Shown: positions 1 through 7,214 of the stretch, piece after piece
How the letters are laid out: every line of letters begins with the position of its first letter
Position numbering within the stretch: the stretch's first letter is position 1
Assembly: GCA_038530575.1 (NCBI GenBank)
Contig: JBCBCP010000051.1
Coordinates: forward strand, 1 to 21,736
Source: JBCBCP01 sp038530575
GTDB taxonomy: Bacteria; Pseudomonadota; Alphaproteobacteria; Rhodobacterales; Rhodobacteraceae
Direction: 5' to 3'
DNA length: 21,736 nucleotides
The notes under the pieces: model-generated
Told to the model about the DNA's origin: nothing
Databases searched by the model: none
What the model saw: only the letters and a program-made list of their open reading frames with translations
Made by a program: the position numbers and the translations under genes

Positions 1-740
1 CGAGCCAGAATGACAACGCCAAATCAGCAGCCAAGTCCGCCATTGGGATGGCAGAGATGCTGGCGCACGAGATCAAGAACCCGCTGGCTGGCATCACCGG
101 CGCGGCCCAGCTTTTGTCGATGAACCTGAGCCCAGAAGACCTTGAGCTGACCGACCTGATTGTCGAGGAGTCGCGCCGGATCGTGAAACTGCTGGAACAG
201 GTGGAGCAGTTTGGCAATCTGTCGCCGCCTGATCTGATGGCGGTTAACCTGCACGACGTGCTGGATCGGGCGCGCCGCTCCGCGCTTTTGGGCTTTGGCG
301 CGAACATGACGATCCGCGAGGAATACGACCCGTCTTTGCCGCTGGCGCTTGGCGATCCGGACCAGCTTTTGCAGGTTGTGCTGAACCTTCTGAAAAACGC
401 CTCCGAAGCGGCGGGCAAAGAGGGCGGAACGATCCGGCTGCGCAGCTATTTCGAACATTCCTTCCGCCTGCGCCGCGCCGATGGGGCGGGCCGGTCACTG
501 CCGCTGCAGGTTGAGGTGATTGATGACGGCCCGGGCCTGCCGGAAAAAATCAAAGGCGATATCTTTGACCCGTTTGTGTCGGGCAAGGAGAACGGCACGG
601 GCCTTGGCCTCGCGCTGGTGTCCAAGATTCTGAGTGATCACGATGGCTGGATCACTGTCACCTCGGTGCCTGGGCGCACCGTCTTTCGCATGTCTTTGCC
701 GCGTGCACCAAAGCACTTGGCCCCCAAGCAGGAGAGCTGA
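1..740 (+). CDS. ntrB: Nitrogen regulation sensor histidine kinase NtrB (3' part, cut by window edge)
   Basis: This is the cytoplasmic kinase and phosphatase that controls NtrC according to nitrogen status, normally through PII proteins. The reading frame is open to the left edge (first full codon at position 3), so the N-terminal PAS sensor domain lies outside the window. The H-box MLAHEIKNPL is present, with the phospho-accepting histidine codon at 66-68. It is followed by the dimerisation helices, an N-box (LLKNASEA), the G1 box DDGPGLP and the G2 box GTGLGLAL, so the DHp and HATPase_c domains are complete. The stop TGA (738-740) is 3 bases before the ntrC start, and the ribosome binding site of ntrC (GGAGAG, 731-736) lies inside this gene, so the two are co-transcribed. 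In related genomes the preceding gene is usually dusB/nifR3, but it is not visible here. The identification is firm from motifs and gene order. Confidence 0.96.
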   Translation, partial: SQNDNAKSAAKSAIGMAEMLAHEIKNPLAGITGAAQLLSMNLSPEDLELTDLIVEESRRIVKLLEQVEQFGNLSPPDLMAVNLHDVLDRARRSALLGFGANMTIREEYDPSLPLALGDPDQLLQVVLNLLKNASEAAGKEGGTIRLRSYFEHSFRLRRADGAGRSLPLQVEVIDDGPGLPEKIKGDIFDPFVSGKENGTGLGLALVSKILSDHDGWITVTSVPGRTVFRMSLPRAPKHLAPKQES

Positions 741-743
741 CCC

Positions 744-2111
744 ATGGATGGCACTATCCTTGTCGCCGATGACGACCGCACCATTCGCACTGTTCTGACC
801 CAGGCGCTGACCCGGGCGGGATGCAAGGTTCATGCGACCTCCTCGCTGACAACGCTGATGCGTTGGGTGGGCGAGGGCAAGGGCGACGTGGTGATCTCGG
901 ATGTCATGATGCCGGACGGAAATGGGCTGGAGATGTTGCCGAAGATCGCGGAGGACCGTCCCGGCCTGCCGGTTATCGTGATCAGCGCGCAAAATACCAT
1001 CATGACGGCTATCCAGGCGGCCGAGGCGGAGGCCTATGACTACCTGCCCAAGCCCTTTGACCTGCCTGACCTGATGAAACGCACGGCCCGCGCGCTGGAG
1101 CTCAAGGGCCAGCGGGCCCGCACGGCAGAGCCCGTGGACGAGCGCCCGGACGAGCTGCCTCTGGTTGGGCGAACAGACGTGATGCAGGCGCTTTACCGGG
1201 TGGTGGCGCGGGTGATGAACACCGATCTGCCGGTCCTCATTTGGGGCGAAAGCGGGACGGGCAAAAGCCTGATCGGCCGGGCGATCCACGATTTCTCCGA
1301 CCGGCGCACGCTGCCGTTCATCACCGCGGGCGGGGCCGATCTGGCCGATCTGGAAGGGCCGGCGCGGGTTCTGGCGCGGGCCCGGGGCGGCACGATCATG
1401 ATTGATGAAATCGCGGACATTCCCGAAGAGGTGCAGGCCCGGATCGTGCGCATGATGGACAGCCCCGGCGAATATGTGCCGCGGTTTCTGGCGACCTCGC
1501 AGCAAGACCTTGCCGCGGCGATGGAAGAGGGAACGGTGCGCAAGGATCTGTTCTATCGCCTCTCTGGCGCGACATTGCAGGTGCCGGCCCTGCGGGACCG
1601 GGTGGACGACATCCCGCTTTTGGTTGATCATTTCTTGTCCAGATCGGACCGCGGTGCGCCGCCGGTTCAGCGCGCGTTGTCCGAGGAGGCCGCAGAGGTT
1701 TTTCGCACCTATTCCTGGCCTGGCAACGTGCGACAACTGGAAAACGCCGTCCGGCGCCTGGGCCTGACCAGCCAGGCGCCCGAGATTACGGCGGCAGAGG
1801 TGACGCAAATCCTTGGCTCTCAGCCCGTCACAGCGCCCTTGCAGGCAGTGGGCGACACCGAAAAGCTGGGCAGTTCCGTGGCGCGGCACTTGCGCCGCTA
1901 TTTCGATCTGCACGGCGACATGCTGCCGCCCCCGGGCCTTTATGGCCGCATCCTGCGCGAGATCGAGGTGCCGCTGATCGAGATTGCGCTGGATGCGACG
2001 GCCGGAAATCAGGCCAAATGCGCGGACCTGCTGGGCATCAACCGCAATACGCTGCGGAAGAAAATTACTGATCTGGAAATCCAGGTGACACGCCGCCGCA
2101 AACTGATGTAA
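744..2111 (+). CDS. ntrC: Nitrogen response regulator NtrC lacking the GAFTGA sigma54-contact loop
   Basis: This is the transcriptional activator partner of NtrB, 455 residues. The receiver domain (about 1-120) has the acidic pocket D9-D11, the phospho-acceptor D53 and K103. The AAA+ domain (about 140-340) has Walker A GESGTGKS (168-175) and Walker B ending DE (221-222), followed by the conserved WPGNVRQLEN (325-334). A Fis-type helix-turn-helix occupies the C-terminus (about 411-446, ending NRNTLRKKI). The stretch between the Walker motifs is clearly shorter than in enteric NtrC: the segment that should contain GAFTGA is missing, and the second loop before sensor I is also shortened. NtrC of Rhodobacter capsulatus is known to lack GAFTGA and to activate sigma70 RNA polymerase, so this protein probably does the same (inference). 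The ATG at 744 has a good ribosome binding site, GGAGAG, 7 bases upstream. Confidence 0.96.
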   Translation: MDGTILVADDDRTIRTVLTQALTRAGCKVHATSSLTTLMRWVGEGKGDVVISDVMMPDGNGLEMLPKIAEDRPGLPVIVISAQNTIMTAIQAAEAEAYDYLPKPFDLPDLMKRTARALELKGQRARTAEPVDERPDELPLVGRTDVMQALYRVVARVMNTDLPVLIWGESGTGKSLIGRAIHDFSDRRTLPFITAGGADLADLEGPARVLARARGGTIMIDEIADIPEEVQARIVRMMDSPGEYVPRFLATSQQDLAAAMEEGTVRKDLFYRLSGATLQVPALRDRVDDIPLLVDHFLSRSDRGAPPVQRALSEEAAEVFRTYSWPGNVRQLENAVRRLGLTSQAPEITAAEVTQILGSQPVTAPLQAVGDTEKLGSSVARHLRRYFDLHGDMLPPPGLYGRILREIEVPLIEIALDATAGNQAKCADLLGINRNTLRKKITDLEIQVTRRRKLM

Positions 2112-2115
2112 AACC

Positions 2116-2150
2116 GCCACAGGAGATGTGGCCACCCTGCAATTGCGGGG
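2116..2150 (+). other. Two adjacent small hairpins in the ntrC-ntrY spacer
   Basis: The 54-base gap between the ntrC stop and the ntrY start contains two stem-loops. The first pairs GCCACA (2116-2121) with TGTGGC (2127-2132) around the loop GGAGA. The second pairs CCCTGC (2135-2140) with GCGGGG (2145-2150), including one G-T wobble, around the loop AATT. Neither is followed by a T-tract. They could act as a weak attenuator or mRNA stabiliser that separates ntrBC from ntrYX expression, which is inference. The pairing itself is read directly from the sequence. Confidence 0.45.
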
Positions 2151-2165
2151 CAAAGGCCACCAGAT

Positions 2166-4424
2166 ATGGCGGAGCGGGGCATAGCCCCCGCGATCAGAGG
2201 TGGCGGCGCGGTGGCAACACGGACACGCGGTGCATGGTATTCGGGCCTGCTCGGGGTGCGCAGGCAGCGGCGCGTGCGCAATATCGCGACGCTCGGCCTT
2301 GTGGTGCTGGGGCCAGTTCTGGCGCTGGCGACCTTTTTGGTGCTTGGCCCCCTCGACCGCGGCGGCTCGCAACTGTCGCTACGGCTCATCCTTCTGGCCG
2401 ATTTTGTCTACATCCTCGTGGTTGCAGCGCTGGTTTTGGCGCAGGTCGCCCGGCTTATTGCCGCCCGGCGGGCCAAGTCCGCGGGTTCGCGCCTGCATCT
2501 GCGGCTGACTGGCGTGTTTTCCCTTTTGGCCCTCATCCCAACAGTCACAGTCGCCGTTTTCGCTGGTCTGACGGTCAATATCGGGCTTGAGGGGTGGTTC
2601 TCTGAACGGGTGCGCAGCGTGGTCGGCAATTCGCTGGCCGCCGCCGAAGCATACGAGGCCCAACAGCGCGAAGACTTGAGTGAGGATGCCCGTGCACTGG
2701 CCGCATTTCTGGACGCTTTGCGCGGCTCAGGCATCAATCAGGCCGATAGCGAGCTTCTTGCCGAGGGCCAGCGCCAGATTCAACGAGGGCTGAAAGAGGC
2801 CTACCTGATCGATGGCACAGGCGAGATCAGGGCGCGCGGTGACCGATCCTATCTTTTTGACTACGAACGTCCCTCAGAAGCGCAGATCAACGAGGCAGTC
2901 GAACAAGGCCTTCTCCTGATCGAAGACTGGCAGGGCGGCGAGTTCCGTGCCTTGGTCCCCCTGGCGTCTTTCTTCAACCGCTTTCTCTTCGTGAGCCGTG
3001 AAGTTGATGGCGACTTGCTGGCGCTGCTGGATGAAACACAAGAAACGGTGCTTTTGTACCAGCAACTGGAAAGCGAACGGGGCCGCGTGCTGTTCCAGTT
3101 TGGCCTGCTGTATCTTGGCTTTGCGGTCATCCTGATCCTCGCTGCGATCTGGCTGGGCCTTTGGTTTGCCGAACGGCTGTCTGGTCCGGTGGGCCGCTTG
3201 ACGGGTGCCGCGCAGCGGGTGGGTGCGGGTGATCTGGATGTGCGGGTGCGTGAAGAGGACGGCGATGACGAGATCGCAATGCTCGGCCGCTATTTCAACC
3301 AGATGACGCACCAACTGAAAGGTCAACGAGAGACGCTGCTGGACAACACGGCGCAGATCGAGCGGCGGCGGCGGCTTTTTGACAGTGTGCTCAGCTCGGT
3401 CACCTCGGGCGTGGTCGGCCTTGATGCGGAAGGGCGCGTAGCTTTCGTGAACCGCTCTGCGACACGGCTCTTGGACGTTGGCTCTGACGCGGTGCCGCTG
3501 TCTGTTGCCGTGCCAGAGTTCGGAGCCCTGTTTTCGCTGCTGCGGGCCGGCCCGCAAGAGGTTGCAACGGGCGAGGTAAAGGTGTCGCGCAGCGGGCGGC
3601 TGGAAAACCTGCTGGTGCGCATGTCGACGCGGCGCGGTGAGGATGGCACGCTCGAAGGCTACGTGGTTGCCTTTGACGATGTGACTGATCTGGTCAGCGC
3701 GCAGCGCATGGCGGCCTGGGGCGACGTGGCCCGGCGCATCGCGCACGAGATCAAGAACCCGCTGACCCCGATCCAGCTGTCGGCGGAGCGGATCAAGCGC
3801 AAGTTCAGCCCCAAGGTGGGCGAAGAGAGCGACGCGCTGGAGCAGATGACCGACGTGATCGTGCGCCAGACCGGCGATCTGCGGCGCATTGTCGATGAGT
3901 TCTCCAAATTCGCGCGGATGCCCGAGCCCGACCGCAAGGCGCATGATCTGACGGATCTGGTGCGCGGCGCGGTGGAGTTGCAGCGCGCAGGCCAGCCCGG
4001 GGTGACGATCGAGGCCGAGTTGCCTGATGCCCCACTGATGGCTGAACTCGACGCAACGATGATTGGTCAAGCGCTTACCAACCTGATCAAGAATGCGGGT
4101 GAAGCGATTGAAACTCTCCAGGAAAAAGGTGCCCCGGAGGATCATGTGCCGACGGTCAGGGTAAGCTTGCAGGTCGGGCCGACAGGCGCGGATATTCGGA
4201 TCATGGACAACGGTGTCGGTCTTCCCGAAGATCGTGCGCGCCTGTTTGAACCCTATGTAACGACGCGCGATGCAGGCACTGGCCTTGGCCTGCCCATCGT
4301 TAAGAAAATCATTGAAGAGCATGGCGGCACGCTCACGCTCAAGGACGCGCCGCTCTTTGGCGGCGGTGCGCATCCCGGAGCAATGGCGCATCTGACGCTG
4401 CCACTGGGAACAGGCAAGAGGTAG
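2166..4424 (+). CDS. ntrY: Membrane sensor histidine kinase NtrY
   Basis: This is the integral-membrane kinase that pairs with NtrX, 752 residues. Three hydrophobic helices near the N-terminus (about 38-60, 71-97, 113-137) precede an extracytoplasmic region of about 170 residues. A fourth helix (about 309-335) follows, then a HAMP linker (about 336-390), a PAS-like segment (about 400-510) and the DHp domain with H-box IAHEIKNPLTP (phospho-acceptor H527). The ATPase domain has an N-box around N643, DNGVGLP (681-687) and GTGLGLP (704-710). This architecture is typical of NtrY. In Rhodobacterales and Brucella NtrYX has been linked to nitrogen metabolism, low-oxygen response and envelope functions, so a redox or envelope signal is as likely as nitrogen. 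The ATG at 2166 has an AAAGG about 9 bases upstream. A GTG at 2211 is an alternative start and would shorten only the charged N-terminal tail. Confidence 0.95.
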   Translation: MAERGIAPAIRGGGAVATRTRGAWYSGLLGVRRQRRVRNIATLGLVVLGPVLALATFLVLGPLDRGGSQLSLRLILLADFVYILVVAALVLAQVARLIAARRAKSAGSRLHLRLTGVFSLLALIPTVTVAVFAGLTVNIGLEGWFSERVRSVVGNSLAAAEAYEAQQREDLSEDARALAAFLDALRGSGINQADSELLAEGQRQIQRGLKEAYLIDGTGEIRARGDRSYLFDYERPSEAQINEAVEQGLLLIEDWQGGEFRALVPLASFFNRFLFVSREVDGDLLALLDETQETVLLYQQLESERGRVLFQFGLLYLGFAVILILAAIWLGLWFAERLSGPVGRLTGAAQRVGAGDLDVRVREEDGDDEIAMLGRYFNQMTHQLKGQRETLLDNTAQIERRRRLFDSVLSSVTSGVVGLDAEGRVAFVNRSATRLLDVGSDAVPLSVAVPEFGALFSLLRAGPQEVATGEVKVSRSGRLENLLVRMSTRRGEDGTLEGYVVAFDDVTDLVSAQRMAAWGDVARRIAHEIKNPLTPIQLSAERIKRKFSPKVGEESDALEQMTDVIVRQTGDLRRIVDEFSKFARMPEPDRKAHDLTDLVRGAVELQRAGQPGVTIEAELPDAPLMAELDATMIGQALTNLIKNAGEAIETLQEKGAPEDHVPTVRVSLQVGPTGADIRIMDNGVGLPEDRARLFEPYVTTRDAGTGLGLPIVKKIIEEHGGTLTLKDAPLFGGGAHPGAMAHLTLPLGTGKR

Positions 4425-4433
4425 GTATTTGAC

Positions 4434-5846
4434 ATGAGTGACATTCTGATCGTTGACGATGAGCGCGACATTCGCGAGCTGATCTCGGACATTCTCAAGG
4501 ACGAGGGATATTCGACCCGCCTTGCCGGCAATTCGGATGACGCAATGGCCGCGCTGAACGCCGAGGCGCCGGGGCTCATGATCCTCGACATCTGGCTCAA
4601 GGACAGCCGGATGGACGGGATCGACATCCTCAAGACGGTGAAGCGCGACAACCCGGATGTTCCGGTCGTGATCATCTCGGGCCATGGCAACATCGAGATT
4701 GCCGTCGCGGCGATCAAGCAAGGGGCCTATGACTTTATCGAAAAGCCCTTCAACATAGATCAGTTGCTGGTTGTGATCCGGCGCGCGATGGAAACCAGCC
4801 GCCTGCGCCGCGAAAACCAGAGCCTCAAACGCTCGGAGGTGCGCGAGGCGCGCATGATCGGCGAGTCCGCGGCCTACAAGGCACTTGTGGCGCAGCTCGA
4901 CAAGGTGACCAAGTCGAACGGGCGGGTGATGCTGACCGGCCCTGCAGGCAGCGGTAAGGAGGTTGCAGCGCGCTATATCCATGCCCAATCGAACCGCGCG
5001 TCAAGCCCCTTTGTGACCGTCAATTGTGCCGGGGTGGCGCCGGACCGGATGGAAGAAACGCTGTTCGGCCGCGAAAGCGCGGAACGCGGGATCGAGGCCG
5101 GGCTGCTGGAGCAGGCTCACGGCGGGGTCATCTATTTCGACGAGGTGGCGGACATGCCGCTCGGCACCCAGTCCAAGATCCTGCGCGTGCTGGTCGACCA
5201 GAGCTTTACCCGCGTGGGCGGCACCGACAAGGTGCGTGTCGATCTGCGGGTGATCTCGTCCACGGGGCGCGACCTGAGCGCGGGCATCGCCGCGGGCACC
5301 TTCCGCGAAGAGTTGTACCACCGCCTGAACGTGGTGCCGATCGCGGTGCCCAGCCTCGAAGAACGGCGCGAGGATATCCCGGTGCTGGCCCAGCATTTCA
5401 TCGAGGAGATGAACGCAACGCAGGGCCTTCCGGCGCGCACGCTGTCGGACGAGGCGACGGCGCTTATGCAGACGATGGGCTGGCCGGGCAATGTGCGCCA
5501 GCTCAAGAACCTGGTGGAGCGTGTGCTGATCCTTGGCGACGGGACAGGGCCGATCAGCGCGCGCGAGTTGCCGGGCGACGGCGGCGCGGCGGAGGAGGGC
5601 GCAGAGGGCCGCGTGGTTCTGTCGGGCGCGCTGGCCAGCCTGCCCCTGCGCGAGGCCCGCGAGGCGTTCGAGCGGGAATACTTGCTGACCCAGATCAACC
5701 GCTTCGGCGGCAACATCTCCCGCACCGCGAATTTCGTCGGCATGGAACGCAGCGCGTTGCACCGCAAGCTAAAGTCGCTTGGTGTGGTGACCTCCGCCAA
5801 GGCCGGCGCCCGCGTGGCGCATGTAGAGGAGGAAGAGGCGGGGTAG
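4434..5846 (+). CDS. ntrX: Response regulator NtrX, AAA+ domain without GAFTGA
   Basis: This is the regulator partner of NtrY, 470 residues. The receiver (1-120) has D8-D9, phospho-acceptor D52 and K104. The AAA+ domain (about 140-370) has a Walker A-like GPAGSGKE (169-176), Walker B with D236-E237, and WPGNVRQLKN (350-359). The C-terminal Fis-type helix-turn-helix (about 404-448) ends in SALHRKLKSLG. After LFGRE (210-214) the family normally continues with a GAFTGA loop. Here it reads SAERGIEAGLLEQA, so the motif is absent while the second loop (RVGG, 260-263) is kept. The protein ends in an acidic tail (EEEE). The gene starts 9 bases after ntrY behind AGAGGTAGG and is certainly in the same operon. 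Absence of GAFTGA means that sigma54 activation is unlikely. Activation or repression through sigma70 promoters is inferred. Confidence 0.95.
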   Translation: MSDILIVDDERDIRELISDILKDEGYSTRLAGNSDDAMAALNAEAPGLMILDIWLKDSRMDGIDILKTVKRDNPDVPVVIISGHGNIEIAVAAIKQGAYDFIEKPFNIDQLLVVIRRAMETSRLRRENQSLKRSEVREARMIGESAAYKALVAQLDKVTKSNGRVMLTGPAGSGKEVAARYIHAQSNRASSPFVTVNCAGVAPDRMEETLFGRESAERGIEAGLLEQAHGGVIYFDEVADMPLGTQSKILRVLVDQSFTRVGGTDKVRVDLRVISSTGRDLSAGIAAGTFREELYHRLNVVPIAVPSLEERREDIPVLAQHFIEEMNATQGLPARTLSDEATALMQTMGWPGNVRQLKNLVERVLILGDGTGPISARELPGDGGAAEEGAEGRVVLSGALASLPLREAREAFEREYLLTQINRFGGNISRTANFVGMERSALHRKLKSLGVVTSAKAGARVAHVEEEEAG

Positions 5847-5879
5847 TGTGAAGTGCAGGGCGGCTTGGAGCCGGCACCG

Positions 5880-5904
5880 CACCGGGCGTTGGCCCCGCCC
5901 GGTG
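5880..5904. terminator. GC-rich hairpin downstream of ntrX
   Basis: CACCGGGCG (5880-5888) pairs perfectly with CGCCCGGTG (5896-5904) around the 7-base loop TTGGCCC. It lies 34 bases after the ntrX stop and could terminate or stabilise the ntrBCYX transcript. No T-tract follows, so if it terminates transcription it is not a textbook intrinsic terminator. Confidence 0.45.
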
Positions 5905-5913
5905 GGAACCACC

Positions 5914-5978
5914 GGGCAGCGCCGTTCCGCCCCACCGGGGCGGCGCTTTGGCGCCACCCCGCCGGAACGTCGCTGCCC
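5914..5978. repeat. Large imperfect inverted repeat with nested hairpin
   Basis: The 16-base arm GGGCAGCGCCGTTCCG (5914-5929) is complementary to CGGAACGTCGCTGCCC (5963-5978) with one mismatch. Inside it GGGGCGGCGC (5937-5946) pairs with GCGCCACCCC (5951-5960), again with one mismatch, around the loop TTTG. An alternative inner fold pairs CCGCCCC (5927-5933) with GGGGCGG (5937-5943). The combined structure is stronger than a normal terminator needs to be and resembles a REP-like or mobile palindromic element. Whether copies exist elsewhere in the genome cannot be judged from one window. Confidence 0.6.
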
Positions 5979-6181
5979 TCGGCTGTGTTATTGTGGACGC
6001 TGGCTACGTCTTTGACGCTGCCGTCCAAAACCATCAGACAAACCTGGGCAAGTTTGGTCAGAAAGGCGACCTTGAGACCAGGCGAGCGCTTCCGGCCAAT
6101 GGTCGCTGTAAGCCTGAGTGGTTATTGGGCCGCGGTTTTATTGCGCGCTTGTGAGCCGCATTTGCATGTTCTGTAGAGCTT

Positions 6182-7204
6182 TCACCCCTCAAGACCTGCC
6201 AGCAGGTCGATGCCCTGTTCGCTTAGGAAGTGCAGGATGTCGATAAAGATCCAGTTCTCGGCCAGCTTGTCCCCCTCACGGCGGTAGACGTCCACGACGC
6301 GCATGGGGGCGCGGATGTTGGACGCGGGCAGGCCCATGTAGTTGCCGACCGGGATCACCGACAGGTTCGGCCAGCCGAAAAAGCCGCCGTAGTTGCCTTC
6401 GGAAAAGCGGGCGAGGTGGCCGTAGAACTCGCGGTCCTTGGTCTTGTGCCGGAACGGGCCCTGGTGCTGGTCGATATAGCGATCGATCGTATAGGTCGCG
6501 CCGATGCCCGTGGGCCCCCACCAGCACATGTCGTCATGCCAGTTCTCGGCCAGCTCTTCCTGAGGGGTCGGCGGATTGTCCACCGCGTTCACGAAGTTGA
6601 TCGCGCCGATCATCTTGTCGATCAGTGCCATGGTTTTTGGCCCCTCGGCAGGGTCCTGAGGGCCATAAAGCAGGCCGTCATGCGTGCGCGGCCCCGGCTG
6701 CACCAGCTGCGCGCCCGTCTGGTTCGGCAGCGGGTAGACCCCTGCCTGCGCCATCAGGTGCAGCAGGTCGATGAACAGGGCGGTCTCGGTGATGCGGCCG
6801 CCCTCGACCCGGTTGAACTCGGCATAGCGCAGCATCGCGATGCGGCCTGTGGCCGGGATGCCGATGAACGGGCCGTCAAACAGGCCCATCAGGTGCCCCA
6901 TGGAGCAAGTCCATGTGCCGGGGCCGACCGTATTTTCACCGGCGAAAAAGATGTCCTCGCGGCGCTGCACATGGCTGAAGGCACGCAAGAAGGGGGCCCA
7001 GAACGCCTCTGCCACCGCGTGGGGGCCCGTCTGTTCGTAGAAGGGCCGCATCCCGCGCCAGAGCGCATCCGGGGCCATCCGCGCCGCGAGCGCGTCGGCC
7101 ACGTCCTCGGGGCGCGCGCGGGCCAAATCCGCATAATGTGCCTGAACACATGCCTTGGCATGGGACAAGTCGTTGAAGTCGCTCGATTGTTGGGAGAGGT
7201 CCAT
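6182..7204 (-). CDS. Protein of two tandem SnoaL/NTF2-like domains
   Basis: This 340-residue protein shows an internal duplication. The first half contains FIGIPATGR (113-121), then RVEGGRITE and FIDLLHLMAQAG (144-155). The second half repeats the pattern as YMGLPASNIR (289-298), REGDKLAEN and FIDILHFLSEQG (320-331). The G-x-PA-x-R ... E-G-x-x-x-E ... FID-x-LH pattern fits the SnoaL-like ester cyclase branch of the NTF2-like fold, where a single domain is about 130-140 residues. I cannot name a substrate. Such proteins act as cyclases, isomerases or binding proteins in the cytoplasm, and no signal peptide is visible. The start ATG (7202-7204 complement) is 10 bases after the upstream lipoprotein gene, so the two form a unit. 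A mirror frame on the other strand spans nearly the whole gene and is a shadow. Confidence 0.85.
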   Translation of the reverse strand: MDLSQQSSDFNDLSHAKACVQAHYADLARARPEDVADALAARMAPDALWRGMRPFYEQTGPHAVAEAFWAPFLRAFSHVQRREDIFFAGENTVGPGTWTCSMGHLMGLFDGPFIGIPATGRIAMLRYAEFNRVEGGRITETALFIDLLHLMAQAGVYPLPNQTGAQLVQPGPRTHDGLLYGPQDPAEGPKTMALIDKMIGAINFVNAVDNPPTPQEELAENWHDDMCWWGPTGIGATYTIDRYIDQHQGPFRHKTKDREFYGHLARFSEGNYGGFFGWPNLSVIPVGNYMGLPASNIRAPMRVVDVYRREGDKLAENWIFIDILHFLSEQGIDLLAGLEG

Positions 7205-7214
7205 GGGGTGCCTG

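Larger units (their letters stand above)
5847..6181. other. 335-base gap without a supported gene, between ntrX and the SnoaL-like gene
   Basis: No reading frame here looks like a protein: the only frames longer than 60 codons lack a credible ribosome binding site and have no recognisable motif. The first 130 bases are extremely GC-rich and form the hairpins listed separately. The rest (about 5985-6180) is visibly less GC-rich than its surroundings, with TTATTG and TTTTATTG stretches, and ends just after the ntrX-side intergenic DNA meets the 3' end of the minus-strand gene. It may be a degraded gene or mobile-element remnant, or carry an unrecognised small RNA. I see no diagnostic sequence for either. 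Confidence 0.5.

Noticed and set aside
495..2372. Minus-strand open frame of 625 codons opposite ntrB/ntrC
   Set aside because: It mirrors the codon pattern of ntrC in high-GC DNA. The translation is rich in R, H, Q and P with no domain, and the plus strand has unmistakable NtrC motifs.
2874..4988. Minus-strand open frame of 704 codons opposite ntrY/ntrX
   Set aside because: It is a shadow frame. It spans two real genes and their junction, shows no motif and has no ribosome binding site.
5853..6176. Possible 107-codon gene in the ntrX downstream gap
   Set aside because: It has no ribosome binding site, it crosses the large inverted repeat, and its composition is not protein-like.
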